DNA from: Cavia porcellus | Taxonomy: Eukaryota; Chordata; Mammalia; Rodentia; Caviidae | DNA length: 64,000 nucleotides | Assembly: GCF_034190915.1 (NCBI RefSeq) | Contig: NW_026947484.1 | Coordinates: forward strand, 78,997,982 to 79,061,981 | Direction: 5' to 3' | In this document: positions 24,431 through 34,699 of the stretch, piece by piece | Numbering within the stretch: the stretch's first letter is position 1 | Layout: each line of letters starts with the position of its first letter | Notes under the pieces: model-generated | What the model saw: only the letters and a program-made list of their open reading frames with translations | Told to the model about the DNA's origin: nothing | Database searches by the model: none | Program-made: the position numbers and the translations under genes

Positions 24431-25228
24431 AGGAGGAAGCTGGGAAGATGGTGAATCAATAAGCAGCAAAATAAAGAGCCTCTCTGAGAGAAACAGCTCA
24501 GATGCTGGAATAAAACATCCCGAAGAAGAACAGATAGAAAAAGATGGATCCTCTCAACCTAGGAAGAAACTAAAGGGAAAAAAATAGAAAAAAGAAAACA
24601 AAACGGTGGACAGAAGGCAGTAGCCAGACATGCTCTCACTGGAGCCAGTCCCATTGTGTATGAAATGGTGCTGGAATCCAAAGATGCACAGTCATGGTGA
24701 AGTTGGGAGTTGGAGAGCCCAAGAGCCTCAGCAGGAGGACACGGTCATTGAGGAGAGCAGCAGAGCAGAGAACAGCACTGACTTGGAGGTCTGCACTGGG
24801 TTGTGGTGAGTGTGTGGGGAATTCAGTCCTCCCACAGGAGTAAATAATTGGCTGGGGGACATTCTGGAGTTGGGCAGGATAAGCCCAGAACCAGAACTGC
24901 AAAGCCTCAGTCAGCCACGCTAGCACAGAGCATATTGATGAGAGCTGCTTGGACTGACTCCTGCACCTGTGTGCAATTCAATAGCCAAGGACAAGGTCTC
25001 CCTGAAGCTATCTCTAACCGGCCCCATCCATGCAGCACACACTAATGTGGTGAAAACTCCCAGTGGCTGACCAGCTCAGAAGGGAGAGGCCAGGCTGCCC
25101 TGCCCTGCTTGTATTCCAGAGATCACCAGGCAATTGGGGAGGGCAGCAATCCCTAGCTAGCACACTTCAGTGTTTTCATAACCAATACAGAAGTGCTGGG
25201 GACCCCACTATCCACTTGTCTGGAAGAA

Positions 25229-26336
25229 ATTAGAAACATGACAAGAGAAAGAAACAAAAGGAAGTCTCCAGCCTCCAATCCAAACAGTATTGGCCCAGGA
25301 GAGGTAAACATAAAAGAGGTTTGTGTGGGTTGCACACCTGCAGTTTCCGAAAAAGCAGCATCTGACATAAAGAATTATCTTCATGACATTATAAAAGAAC
25401 TTGAAACAGAAATACTTATATAAGTAAAGGAATATACAAGAAATGCTATGTACCTCTCAACAAGACACAGATGGAAGAATAGAGAGGCATAGAAAAAGGA
25501 GAAAAACCTTTGATGAAGAATATTTTTAAAATCTAGAATACATGAAACAGATTCAAAGAGATTACCAGAAAATTAAAAACTCCATTGAAAGCTGGCAAAA
25601 CTTCTTGAAAGAAACTAAAGATGGACTATCAAAGCTTGAAGACAGGTTTACAATGTGTGATCGTGAAAGGAAAGATCCCTTAAAAATAATAAGGAACCAG
25701 GAAGTAACAATACAAAAGCTAGAAGACGACAAGATAATCTATAACTTAAGAATAAAAAATGTGGGTGAAGAAGCAGGGGTAAACACAAATTAAATACAAA
25801 GGCTATTTACAGAAATAGTTAAAGAAAACTTCCCAATGAAATGATATTCAGATATATGAGGCATACAGAACTCCAGCCAGCTATAATCAAAATAGATGTA
25901 CACCCAGACATATAATAACCAAGATCCTAGAAATTTAACACAAGAGCAGAATATTAAAAGCTGTCAGAAAAAGAAACAGATCACTTATAAAGGAAAACCC
26001 ATTAGAATCACAACAGACTTCTCAACACAAACTATCAAATCAAGAAGAACTTGGAACAAATTATTCCAAGCCCTGAAAGAATATAACCTCCAATCAAGAT
26101 TGATGTACTCTGCAGAACTAGCTCTCAAAATTAATGGAGAAACAAGATGCTTCCATGACAAAGAGGAACTGGGGAAGCTTGTGACCACCAATCCAACCCT
26201 ACAAAAAATACTGAAGGACATTCTAGAGAGGGAGAAAAAAAACTGTGGTTTCAAGAACAATGACAGAAGGGGCTCACTGAATGGGGCAGACATTGGAATG
26301 AAGGAGAAAAGTAGACAACAAACAGCAGAAAAATAG
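25229..26336 (+). pseudogene. L1 ORF1 remnant, copy B
   Basis: N-terminal part from 'atgacaagagaaagaaac' to a stop at 25423. Coiled-coil plus linker at 25542-25793 (heptads around KQIQRDYQKIKNSIES). The RRM region is broken near 25800-25895. The C-terminal domain lies at 25896-26336 (KGKPIRITTDFSTQ, KSRRTWNKLFQALK). Domain order is the ORF1p order; three or more disabling changes. Confidence 0.85.
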
Positions 26337-26829
26337 CATGACAGAGATGAGGCAGCGAAGGTTGGCCATAATTTCTAACATGGATGGCCTCAATACACAA
26401 GCAGAATGGATCAGGAGATAGGGTCCATCAAGATGCTCTATATAAGAAATATATTTAACATGAAGGATGGTTTATAGACTGAAAGTCAAAGATGAGAAAA
26501 TAATGCTCTATGTGATAGGGAACCAGAAAAAAGCGGGGGTAGCTTACCCATCAGCTAGAGATCAGTTGGAAAGACATAACACTTTTATACAATGGCGAAC
26601 TCAGCTATAAGGAAGGAAAACCTTAAAGGCTCTTATAGGTAAATGGATACAACTTGAAGCCAGGCTCAGAGGTAAAAAGGTTCAGAACCACATACGTAAA
26701 TAGTGGATTGATTCTCTGATGTAAAAACTAAAGGAGTTAGTGGGTTACAAAATGTACAACGTATCCTGGAAAAGTGAAAGCAGAGGAATTATCTAAATAG
26801 GGAAGGCAGAGGACATTGTTAATCTTGCA

Positions 26830-27410
26830 TCATGATTTGAAAGCCACATTGTTTTCATTGCTCTGTTTAGTTTGATTATATTCTGTCCCAGTTTGTCTAC
26901 CTGTACTAGATTTGAGGGCCTAGACAGCTATTCCAAAGATAGTAGGATATTCTATGGTAACCATGTTTAATTTCCTATTAACTTAATCTGAAACCCTGTA
27001 TTGCTTTCACTGCTTTGTTTTGAATGACCTTATTTGAATCTGTTATGCTCAATTTCTGTTTTGTCTTGACTGATTTTATTCAGATCTGTTATATTTGATA
27101 GTATCAAGTCTGAGAGTACAGACAACTATTCTGAAGACAATAAGATTCACTATAATACCCATTCTGGTTTGACTATTATCTTCTTTTGAAGCCCTATAAT
27201 ATCTCCAATGCTTTGTTTTTGTTGAGTTTGTTCTGTAATGCTCTGTCAATTTTATTGTGTCTGATGATATGGGAAATTCTATTAAAGATAAAAAGAGACA
27301 TCATGGTAACCACTGAAAATCAACTGGTATTATGGTTTTAAATCATATGCTATGTCCATCTTTTTGTTTTGAATGACCTTTTTTCTCATTTGATTTTATT
27401 CTTTTCAAAA
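26830..27410 (+). repeat. ~150-bp tandem units in L1 3'UTR (B)
   Basis: Unit landmarks ('gaaagccac', 'gaaaccctgta', 'gaagccctata', 'aaatcatatg') occur near 26839, 26990, 27188 and 27340. Spacings are 151, 198 and 152; the longer one contains an extra ~45 bp. Confidence 0.75.
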
Positions 27411-28419
27411 TAAAAAAATAACAAAGAGCCAGGGAATAATTCAATAGCTATAAGATGACACAAAGAAACACAGTTTAAGAGTAATAGGTATTAGTGAAAA
27501 GCCATGGTCAACACAAGTGAAATTAAAAGGTTATTTAAAGAAGTAATAGCAGAAAACTTTCCAAACATGGGGAAAGGATCTGACATATAGATAAGAGAGG
27601 CATATCCAAGTAGACATAACTAAAGTAAATCTACACCAAGTATATAATAATCAAGATTCCAGAAATACAGCCCCAAAACAGAATATTAAACCTGCTAGAG
27701 AACAGAAACACATCAGCTGTAAAAAAAAAAATCAGAATCACAGCAGACTTGTCAACATAAGTCATCAAGCCAAGAAGCGTTTGGAGTTAAGTATTTAAAA
27801 TTCTGAAAGAAAACAACTTCCAACTCAGATTGATGTATCCTGAAAAACTATCTTTCAAAATGGATGGAAAAATAAGATACTCCCATGACAAAGAAAAATG
27901 GAAGAAATTCATGACCACCAAACCAACTTTACAGAGAATATTAATAGATATTCTAGAGAGAAACAAAGATGACCATGATTCCAAGAATAGCCACAGAGGA
28001 GGATTATCAAACAGGACAGGCAATTGAATGAAAGGGTAAAGTGGAAAGCCAACAGCAGGAAGATAGCATGGCAGAGACAAATCAATGTATTCTGGTTATA
28101 ACCATTAATGTAGACAGCCTCAATTTAGTAATAAAAAGAAACACAAGGAGAGTGGCTTAAGAAACAAGATCCATCAATACACTGTATATAAGAAACATAT
28201 TTAACTTGGAAGGAAATTCATAGACTAAAAATCAAAGGAGAGAAAACAATTGTTCCATGTGACAGGAGACCAGGAAAAAGCAAGGGTAACTGCCTACCAA
28301 CTGCAGAATGGATAAGAAAGATATAGTATTTTCATACAATGAAAAACTACCCAGCTATAAATTAGAATAATCTTGAGGCTCTTATAAGTAAATGGATGCA
28401 ACCAGAGGTCATGTTCATG

Positions 28420-28437
28420 AGAAAAACAGTTTAACTC
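28420..28437. repeat. Target site duplication of young L1, left
   Basis: 'agaaaaacagtttaactc' is identical to 32221-32238. The last three bases also match L1 at the junction ('ctcttggag' in copy G), a 3-bp microhomology. Confidence 0.95.
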
Positions 28438-28760
28438 TTGGAGTTTTCCCCTTACAAGTATGTAGTGACCTTCTTTGTCCTTTATGGTCATTGTTGGTTT
28501 AAAGTTCACGTTGTCTGCAAACAGAATGGCTACTCCTGCCTTTTTCTGGATTCCTGCTGCATGAAGAATTGTTTTCCATCCTTTGACTTTCAGTCTGTGA
28601 GTATCCTTCTGGGTTAGATGGGTTTCCTGTAAACAGCATATGGTTGGATTTTGTTTCTTGATCCATTCTGCTAGTCTGTTTCTTTTGATTGGTGCATTGA
28701 GACCATTTACATTAATGGTTATTACTGTTAAATGCTGGTTAATTGTAGGAATGTTATCTC
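28438..28760 (-). pseudogene. L1 ORF2 endonuclease N-terminus, fragment
   Basis: The minus strand encodes the start of the APE-like endonuclease: a TINVNGLNAP-type segment (with the Asn equivalent to human N14), CCLQETHL (with the metal-binding Glu) and KDKEGHYILVRGK. It is cut off at 28438 by the insertion boundary. Without the rest of the domain it has no activity. Confidence 0.85.
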
Positions 28761-28792
28761 TCTGCTGTTGCCTCTTTATCTTTCTGTTCTGT

Positions 28793-29845
28793 TTAATTAT
28801 TTGCTTTGCTTAGTGGTTTTTTCCTTTGTGTATCTAAACTGTCTTTCAATATTTTTTGCAGGGTCGGTTTGGTGTTCATGAAGTTCTTCAGCTGTTCTTT
28901 GTCATGGAAGTATCGTATTGCACCATCTATTTTGAATGATAGTTTTGCAGGATATATCAGTCTTGGTTGGAAATCATTTTGCTTTAGGATCTGGAATATT
29001 TCACTCCATGCTCTTCTTGACTTTATCGTTTGTGCTGAGAAGTCTGCTGTGATTCTGATAGGTTTTCCTTTATAAGTGATCTGTCTTTTCTCTCTGACAG
29101 CTTTTAGTAATCTATTCTTGTGTTGGATTTCTGGGATGGTGATTATTATATGTCTGGGTGTAGTTTTATTTTGGTTATGAGTGTTTGGAGTTCTATATGC
29201 TTCACTGATCTTGATGTCAGTTTCTGATCTCATGCTTGGGAAATTTTCAGCTATTACTTCTCTAAATATCCGCTTGACATCCTTTATGTTGTCTCCCTCT
29301 CTTTCATTAATCCCTATCATTCTTATGTTATTCTTCTTTGCATCGTCTTGCAGTTGTTGAATTGTTGTTTCCTGATTCCTTGTTATTTTCAAAAGATCTT
29401 TCCTTTCCTGTTCACTAGCTGCAATCATGTCTTCAAGGTCTGAAATTCTATCTTCACTTTCATTAAGGCGGTTTTTACAACTTTCAGTGGAGTTTTTTAT
29501 TTCCTGTATATCTCTGTGCATCTGCATTATGTATTCTGTTTGTTTCTTATATTGCTCGTCTAGGGATTCTATCTTTTTGTTTAGTTCCTCCAATTTTTTA
29601 TCTGTGTTTTCTTTAGATATATTTAGAATCTCTTTCATTTCTTTTATCATTTCTTCTTTTATCTGGGATATTATTTCGAGTTTGAATTTCTTTAAAGCTT
29701 CCTGGAGTTGCTTGTCAACTTCAGTAGCTATTGTGTCTGATATATGAGGAGGATGGGATATATTTTCTTCTAAATACATTTCTCCTAGGGTTTCCTGAGA
29801 TGGGCTGGAGGTTTGAGGTTGTAATTTGGTCTTTCGTTTTGTCAT
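28793..29845 (-). CDS. L1 ORF1p, intact 350-residue ORF
   Basis: Uninterrupted ORF encoding the L1 RNA-binding chaperone that coats L1 RNA in cytoplasmic RNPs. Residues 1-40 are a Ser/Thr/Gln-rich N-terminus. About 41-170 are a heptad-rich coiled coil for trimerisation. About 173-265 are the RRM (NIRMIGINERE, SEAYRTP, RHIIITIPEI). About 266-335 are the C-terminal domain (QTIKSRRAW, FQPRLIYPAKLSF, RYFHDKEQL). Arg278/279 in SRRAW lies where human ORF1p has its RNA-binding Arg. Human ORF1p is 338 residues, so the length is normal. It is the only long undamaged protein frame in the window. In this copy it sits inverted, with only ~100 bp of 5'UTR, so expression would need an outside promoter. Confidence 0.9.
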   Translation of the reverse strand: MTKRKTKLQPQTSSPSQETLGEMYLEENISHPPHISDTIATEVDKQLQEALKKFKLEIISQIKEEMIKEMKEILNISKENTDKKLEELNKKIESLDEQYKKQTEYIMQMHRDIQEIKNSTESCKNRLNESEDRISDLEDMIAASEQERKDLLKITRNQETTIQQLQDDAKKNNIRMIGINEREGDNIKDVKRIFREVIAENFPSMRSETDIKISEAYRTPNTHNQNKTTPRHIIITIPEIQHKNRLLKAVREKRQITYKGKPIRITADFSAQTIKSRRAWSEIFQILKQNDFQPRLIYPAKLSFKIDGAIRYFHDKEQLKNFMNTKPTLQKILKDSLDTQRKKPLSKANN

Positions 29846-29950
29846 TTTCCTATATTTCTGTGTTTCAAGTGTTATTTGAAAGCCTCCTCAGGACCTGTTG
29901 AAAATCCCCTTCTATGTTTGCAGCTACTGAGACTCTGGCACAATCCCTGA

Positions 29951-31148
29951 CTTGAAATTATACTACAAAGCAACAGTAGTAAAATCAACATGGTATTGGA
30001 ATCAAAACAGAGGCGAAGATCAATGGAATAGATTAGAAGATACAACCACAACTACAAACACACTCAACCACCTTATCTTTGATAAAGGAGCCAAGCAGGT
30101 TCACTGGAAGAACGACAGTCTCTTTAATAAATGGTGCTGGAAAAACTGGCTCTCCATTTGCCGAAAACTAAAGCTAGACCCATGTCTATCACCATGTACT
30201 AAATTAAAATCTAAATGGGTCAAAGATCTGAATATTAAAACAGAAACACTAAATCTATTGGAAGACAAAGTGGGTAGAAACCTTGGAGACATAGGAGTAG
30301 GTAGAGAATTCAAGAACAGGACTCAAACCGCACGGGAAACACTTCCCAGAATCAATAACTGGGACCACATCTTATTAAAAAGTTTCTGCATGTCAAAAGA
30401 AATCTCCAGCATAGTGAAAAGAAAACCCACAAACTGGGAAAAGATTTTAGTGAACTCTCTCTCAGACAAGGGACTCTTGTCTAAAACATATAAAGAATTA
30501 AAAAAACTCAGACCTCCAAAATTCAAAGATCCAATCCAAAAATGGGCATCTGAGATGAATACGCAATTCTCAGATGAAGAAATGCAAATGACAAATAAAT
30601 ATATGAAAACATGCTCATCATCATTGGTCATCAGAGAAATGCAAATTAAAACCACACTGAGATTCCATCTCACTCCTGAAAGAATGGCCAGGATCAAGAA
30701 AACCAACAACAACAAATGCTGGAGAGGATGTGGGGAAAAAGGAACTCTCCTGCACTGTTGGTGGGAGTGTAGACTGGTACAGCCTTTGTGGAGGTCTGTC
30801 TGGAGGTTTCTCAAAAAGTTGGGATTGGAAATCCCATTTATTCCAGCTATTCCACTTCTAGGCATATTCCCAGAAGAACTGAAAGCATCATACCACAGTG
30901 ATTTATGTGCACCTATGTTTATAGCAGCACAATTTGTAATCGCCAGATCTTGGAAACAACCCAAGTGTCCATCAACTGAGGAATGGATAAAAAAGTTGTG
31001 GTATTTCTATACAATGGAATATTATTCAGCTATAAAGAAGGATCACATTGAGATATTTATCAATAAATGGGCGCAGCTTGAGACCATACTCATAAGTGAA
31101 ATAAATCAATCTCGCATGTATGAATACCGAATAGTTTCCCTAATGTAA
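29951..31148 (+). pseudogene. L1 ORF2 C-terminal third, open frame
   Basis: Open for 398 codons but begins mid-protein, since no ATG is plausible at the inversion junction. It matches the region after the RT domain of L1 ORF2p: LYYKATVVKSTWYW, LFNKWCWKNW, KWASEMNTQFS. The Cys-rich motif CWRGCGEKGTLLHCWWEC (C-x3-C-x7-H-x4-C) and the terminal FYTMEYYSAIKKD follow. No stops, which indicates a young insertion. The endonuclease and RT domains that should precede it are deleted. Confidence 0.88.
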
Positions 31149-32200
31149 GTAATGATTCAAATATATGAAAATATGTGGCAATCATGATTCCCCATTATGT
31201 GGCCTTGAAGCCTTATAAAATTTTCACTTATTAATTAGAAAGGCTTTATTCCGGGCTTCTTGATATGGAAATATTTGAAGCTATAGTATATGAAGTTTTA
31301 TCCAAATATCTCAAGGAAAAAGACAGACACTATGGTAACTATTATTCTTTAAAAAAATTATTTAGTTATTTCTTATGTTTATTTTAATTAAGGGAAAAAT
31401 TTAAAAAATTAGGATATATAATAGTAACTCTTTTCGATTTCCTATTAACTTGTTTTGAAGTCCTGTAATGCTCCCACGATCTTGTTTTGACTGATTAGAC
31501 TCTGTTCCATTCTGTGGGATAGTATCAGGTCCGAGGGTATAGGCAACTACTTTGAAGGCAGTAAGATTCACTAAGATGCCCATTCTGGTTTGACTATTGT
31601 CTCCTTTGGAAGTCCTGTAATGTTTACAATGTCTAAGTTTTATTGGTCTTGTTCTCTACTGTTTTGTCCAACTTTATAATATCTAATGAGATAGACAAAT
31701 CTTTTTAAGGAAACAAGAGACAACGTTGATAACTATTGTTAATAACCGTATACTCTGTTCTACATCATGTGCTAAGTCTATCCTTGGTTTTCACTGACAG
31801 CTTTGTTCTGCCATATTTGACTTCATTCTCCCCCCCCCCAAAAAAGTAATAAGAACTAAGGAGTAATAAAATCTAAAATGTGTAAATTTTGTTGTAAAAA
31901 GAGAGGAAGGGGAAAAAGGAGCTCTAACGGATATAACAGCAAGTGTGTATAGGGATGTTGAATAGCTGACTATATTAATGTTTTTGGATCATTGAACACA
32001 GCTGTTTGTAGTCTCTCTGTTTGAATGTCTACTTTGTATTCTTTGATACTGTGATTTGAGCAACTATTTCCAAGATGATAATATGTAATCTATTAACAGG
32101 TGATTTCTTACTGTTATGCTTTTTTTTGTAGTTCTGTATTATATGTAACCTTACACTGCTTTGTTTTGTTTTGTGTTTTTCTCTTTTTCCTCTTAAATTA
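31149..32200 (+). other. 3'UTR of young L1 with ~150-bp units
   Basis: Tandem landmarks 'aagtcctgtaatg' at 31458 and 31610, a diverged one near 31763, and another near 32130. A C-run (31829-31838) is followed by 'aaaaaagtaata'. The unit is the same as in copies A, B and E, so the repeat predates the split of the full-length and deleted lineages. Confidence 0.75.
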
Positions 32201-32221
32201 AAAAAAAAAAAAAAAAAAAAA
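32200..32221 (+). other. Poly(A) tail of young L1
   Basis: 22 uninterrupted A residues end the sense segment, immediately followed by the right target duplication. A pure tail implies a recent insertion. Confidence 0.95.
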
Positions 32222-32238
32222 GAAAAACAGTTTAACTC
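32221..32238. repeat. Target site duplication of young L1, right
   Basis: Identical 18-mer to 28420-28437. Its first A may also belong to the tail. Beyond it, 'atatgggtgagc' continues element E. Confidence 0.95.
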
Positions 32239-32344
32239 ATATGGGTGAGCCCTAGCATAAAAAACAGGAGGAGTCAAGAGGATCCAAAAAGCACAATAGA
32301 TATTATAAAATTGTTAGGATAGTAAATACTAGGGATGAGAGGGT

Positions 32345-33010
32345 GATAACTAATGTTAATTTCTTATTTTCTTTTTTTGAACTTTTGTATTGCTTTCACA
32401 ATTTTGTTAGGTTTGGCTATGTTCTGCCTTGTTTTGTTAGATTTTACTGTGTCTGATGGTATGGGCAACTATTTTGAACATAATTGCATGCATTATGGTA
32501 ATCATGGTTCATTTTCTATCATCTTTTTTGAAGTCCTATAATGTGTTCATTTGTTTAATTGGTTTTATTCTGTTTTGTTTTGTTAGATTTTATTATATGT
32601 GACAGTATGAACAGCTATTTTGAAGAAAATGAGACATTATGGTAGCCATTGTTGATTTCTTATCATCTTGTTTTGAAGTCCTATAATGGTTTTATTTTTT
32701 TGTTTTGATTGGTTTTATTATGTTGTATTATATTTAATTTTAATATGTGTGATATTATGGAAAACTGTTTTGAAGAAAATGAGATATTATAGTAACTATT
32801 GTTCATTTCCTGCTACCTGGTTTGAGGTCCTGTAATGTTTTCATCCTTCTAACTGGTTTTATATTATTTTGTTATTTTTGATATTATTACATGTGAAGGT
32901 ATGGACAACTATTTCAAAGAAAACAAGAGACATTATGGCAGCCACTGTTGATATTCTCTTGTCTTGTTTTGAAGTCCTGGGTTGCTTGCATTGTTCTGTT
33001 CTGATTTGCT
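32345..33010 (+). repeat. Five ~148-bp tandem units in L1 3'UTR (E)
   Basis: Landmark 'gaagtcctataatg' or variants near 32380, 32531, 32676, 32825 and 32972 gives spacings of 151, 145, 149 and 147. Each unit carries 'attttgaagaaaa(t/c)..gaga' and 'cattatggtagcc'. The clearest and longest array in the window. Confidence 0.9.
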
Positions 33011-33235
33011 TTGCTCTGTTTTATTTTATTCCCCTTAAAATAAAATTTTTAAAAATAAATAAAATTACATTGGCATTTGTAAATGAAATGAAGCTGTTAT
33101 GTTATAAATAATTTTCAGAATTTTCAAAAGTACTTCTGACTTAGGAAGATAACTATATGATCACAAAATATGAAATTTATTAATTTCCTTCACAAAATAA
33201 AAAGTTCAAAGTCAAAATTTAACTTTTATGCCAAT

Positions 33236-33350
33236 ATAATGCCAAGCTGACTAGAAATGATACAGAGACCCACACCAGCTACTGAGTCAGAATGTATATC
33301 TTATTAAAATTCCAGGTGATCTCCATGAATAAGGAAATTTGAGTACTGTT
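33236..33350 (-). mobile_element. MER5-like hAT-Charlie fragment
   Basis: 'ctactgagtcagaatgtat' followed by 'aaaattccaggtgatctcc' matches the inverse of MER5A-type MITEs ('ccaggtgattctgatgc' end). Diverged. Confidence 0.5.
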
Positions 33351-34699
33351 CTATCCAAAAGCAAGCATAACCATCTTCTTTTTACTTCCGATTACATTTT
33401 CTCGGTTTCTTTATTACATTATGTTAATTAACTTCCTTACAACACAAGTGTCTATGATCTTAGCACCTTTGCTATTTTAAAAATAAATAGTAGACTTCAA
33501 AATTAGAAAGATTACACTTTTCTCTGTCCCATCCAAATCTTAACAAAGCTTAATTCAACAATCATTTCAATTATACTTAAGAGATATTTAATGCTTTTGT
33601 TCTTTTGTACACATAAAAAAACCAAGCAACAGTTTAATCAGTTCCTGAATAAATTTAGCTTTACGTTCCACAATGTATCAAAATAATAAATGGCTTAGGA
33701 GGCACTTCCAGGTTACCTTAATGATATTGAATATAACTAACAAGTGCTAAACAGCTAATGTTCTATTTTTCAATGTGAATACCAAATAGGTAATCCATTT
33801 TTTATTTTAAAATATAGACTATTTTCAATATTCTTTCCCACTTAGGAAGAAACAAGGAAATTTTAAAATATCTTTTTAATGCAACAGATTTAATGTTAGA
33901 AGTTTGCAAAATATCCTAAGTTTTTATAAAGGGTTAGGGAACAAAATAATTCTCTGAGACTATCTCTACTAACAGTCAAATGTTAATTTCATCCCAAGGA
34001 ATTCAGAGTGTTTTCATAAAAGGTATTATGAGATTAAAATGATACAAATACTCCCATTTTTATCACAGTCCCTGAGGGGTACTTAAATGTTTAGACTAGC
34101 ATATTGTATTTTTATAAACATAATGCAAGTTTTCAAACAATTTGAATTACTATTTAAATTTAGAAAGCCCAAATAAATGAGATGATTTATCCAATTATTG
34201 TTTTGAGGCAAGTGCATAAACATTTGAGGAATAAAAATAATTACATATATCCACTCTACTTCTTCCTTCAAATAATTATCAATAAGGTTTATTTATTTGT
34301 ATAAAAGTGAAAAAGTATTTAAAAATGTAAGTTAAAAGTCATAAAAATTTGGGCCCTGTCATATATGTATATTTTTCCAGGCTGGATACCAGAGGCAATG
34401 GCCATGAACAACAAATCAACATAATTAACAACAAATTCTTAAAAACCAGTCAAGCTTAAAGCAAATTACAAGCTAGAAAATATGCCTCAGTATACTACAA
34501 AAGGGCAAAGTCTTTAAAGAGACACAAAGAATTAAGTAACAATTTTTTTGTCTATCAAAACTAAGATATTTTCCAATGTTTTAGAAAGCATGGTTAAGAT
34601 GTAGAAAAATAGTACTAAAATACATGAGTGTAAATGATAGAATATTTTAGAAGGGCAATTTGGTGACAGATATTGAAGGCTTTTAAAATAATTATGCCA
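33351..34699. other. Unclassified AT-rich DNA
   Basis: Very AT-rich. No gene or clear repeat was identified, although the right end may be more of the ancient L1 that follows. Confidence 0.4.

Larger units (their letters stand above)
24431..27413 (+). mobile_element. Internally deleted L1 element B, full length
   Basis: About 2.98 kb from an L1-style 5' end ('aggaggaagctgggaagatg') to an A-rich end ('cttttcaaaataaaaaaata'). It has a 5'UTR of F type (24431-25228), broken ORF1 (25229-26336) and the first ORF2 codons. The deletion junction is near 26543-26548 ('gcgggggtagc' to 'catcagctagag'). A short ORF2 C-terminal remnant ('tacaatggcgaactcagc') and a 3'UTR with ~150-bp tandem units follow. 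Flanked by a 15-bp duplication of E sequence. Because both ends are defined, this copy shows the whole short form as a unit. Confidence 0.85.
23966..28027 (+). pseudogene. L1 ORF1 remnant, copy E (split)
   Basis: Starts 'atgtcaaaaggaaggag' with a stop after about 26 codons. Coiled-coil sequence continues to 24415, where element B interrupts. RRM and C-terminal-domain homology resumes at 27429 and ends at a stop at 28027. There are several stops and frameshifts in addition to the insertion, so it was probably already dead or died afterwards. Confidence 0.8.
28438..32220 (+). mobile_element. Young L1 insertion with 5' inversion (twin priming)
   Basis: The right part (29951-32220) is L1 in plus orientation: ORF2 C-terminal third, 3'UTR and poly(A). 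The left part (28438-29950) is L1 in minus orientation: the first ~105 ORF2 codons, all of ORF1 and ~100 bp of 5'UTR. Perfect 18-bp duplications flank the whole. This order (inverted upstream segment first, then sense 3' segment with tail) is the signature of twin-primed reverse transcription. ORF2 between about codon 105 and the last ~400 codons is missing, so the copy cannot move alone. Inserted in element E. Confidence 0.95.
23511..33066 (+). mobile_element. Internally deleted L1 element E, split by two insertions
   Basis: Three pieces make one element of about 2.75 kb. 23511-24430 is the 5'UTR (same type as D) and the first half of ORF1. 27429-28437 is the rest of ORF1, the first ORF2 codons, and the deletion junction at about 28290-28296 leading to ORF2 C-terminal sequence. 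32239-33066 is the 3'UTR with about five ~148-bp tandem units and an A-rich end. Element B fills the first gap and the young L1 the second. Both insertions have target duplications, and the flanking sequence reads through when they are removed mentally; copy A supplies the uninterrupted comparison ('agtttggactcacataggtg'). Confidence 0.85.

Noticed and set aside
30323..30964. 213-codon minus-strand ORF
   Set aside because: Shadow of the open L1 ORF2 C-terminal frame on the plus strand.
32345..33010. CRISPR-like or satellite array
   Set aside because: Units of ~148 bp without spacers, present in all L1 3'UTRs here. It is part of the retrotransposon, and the genome is mammalian.
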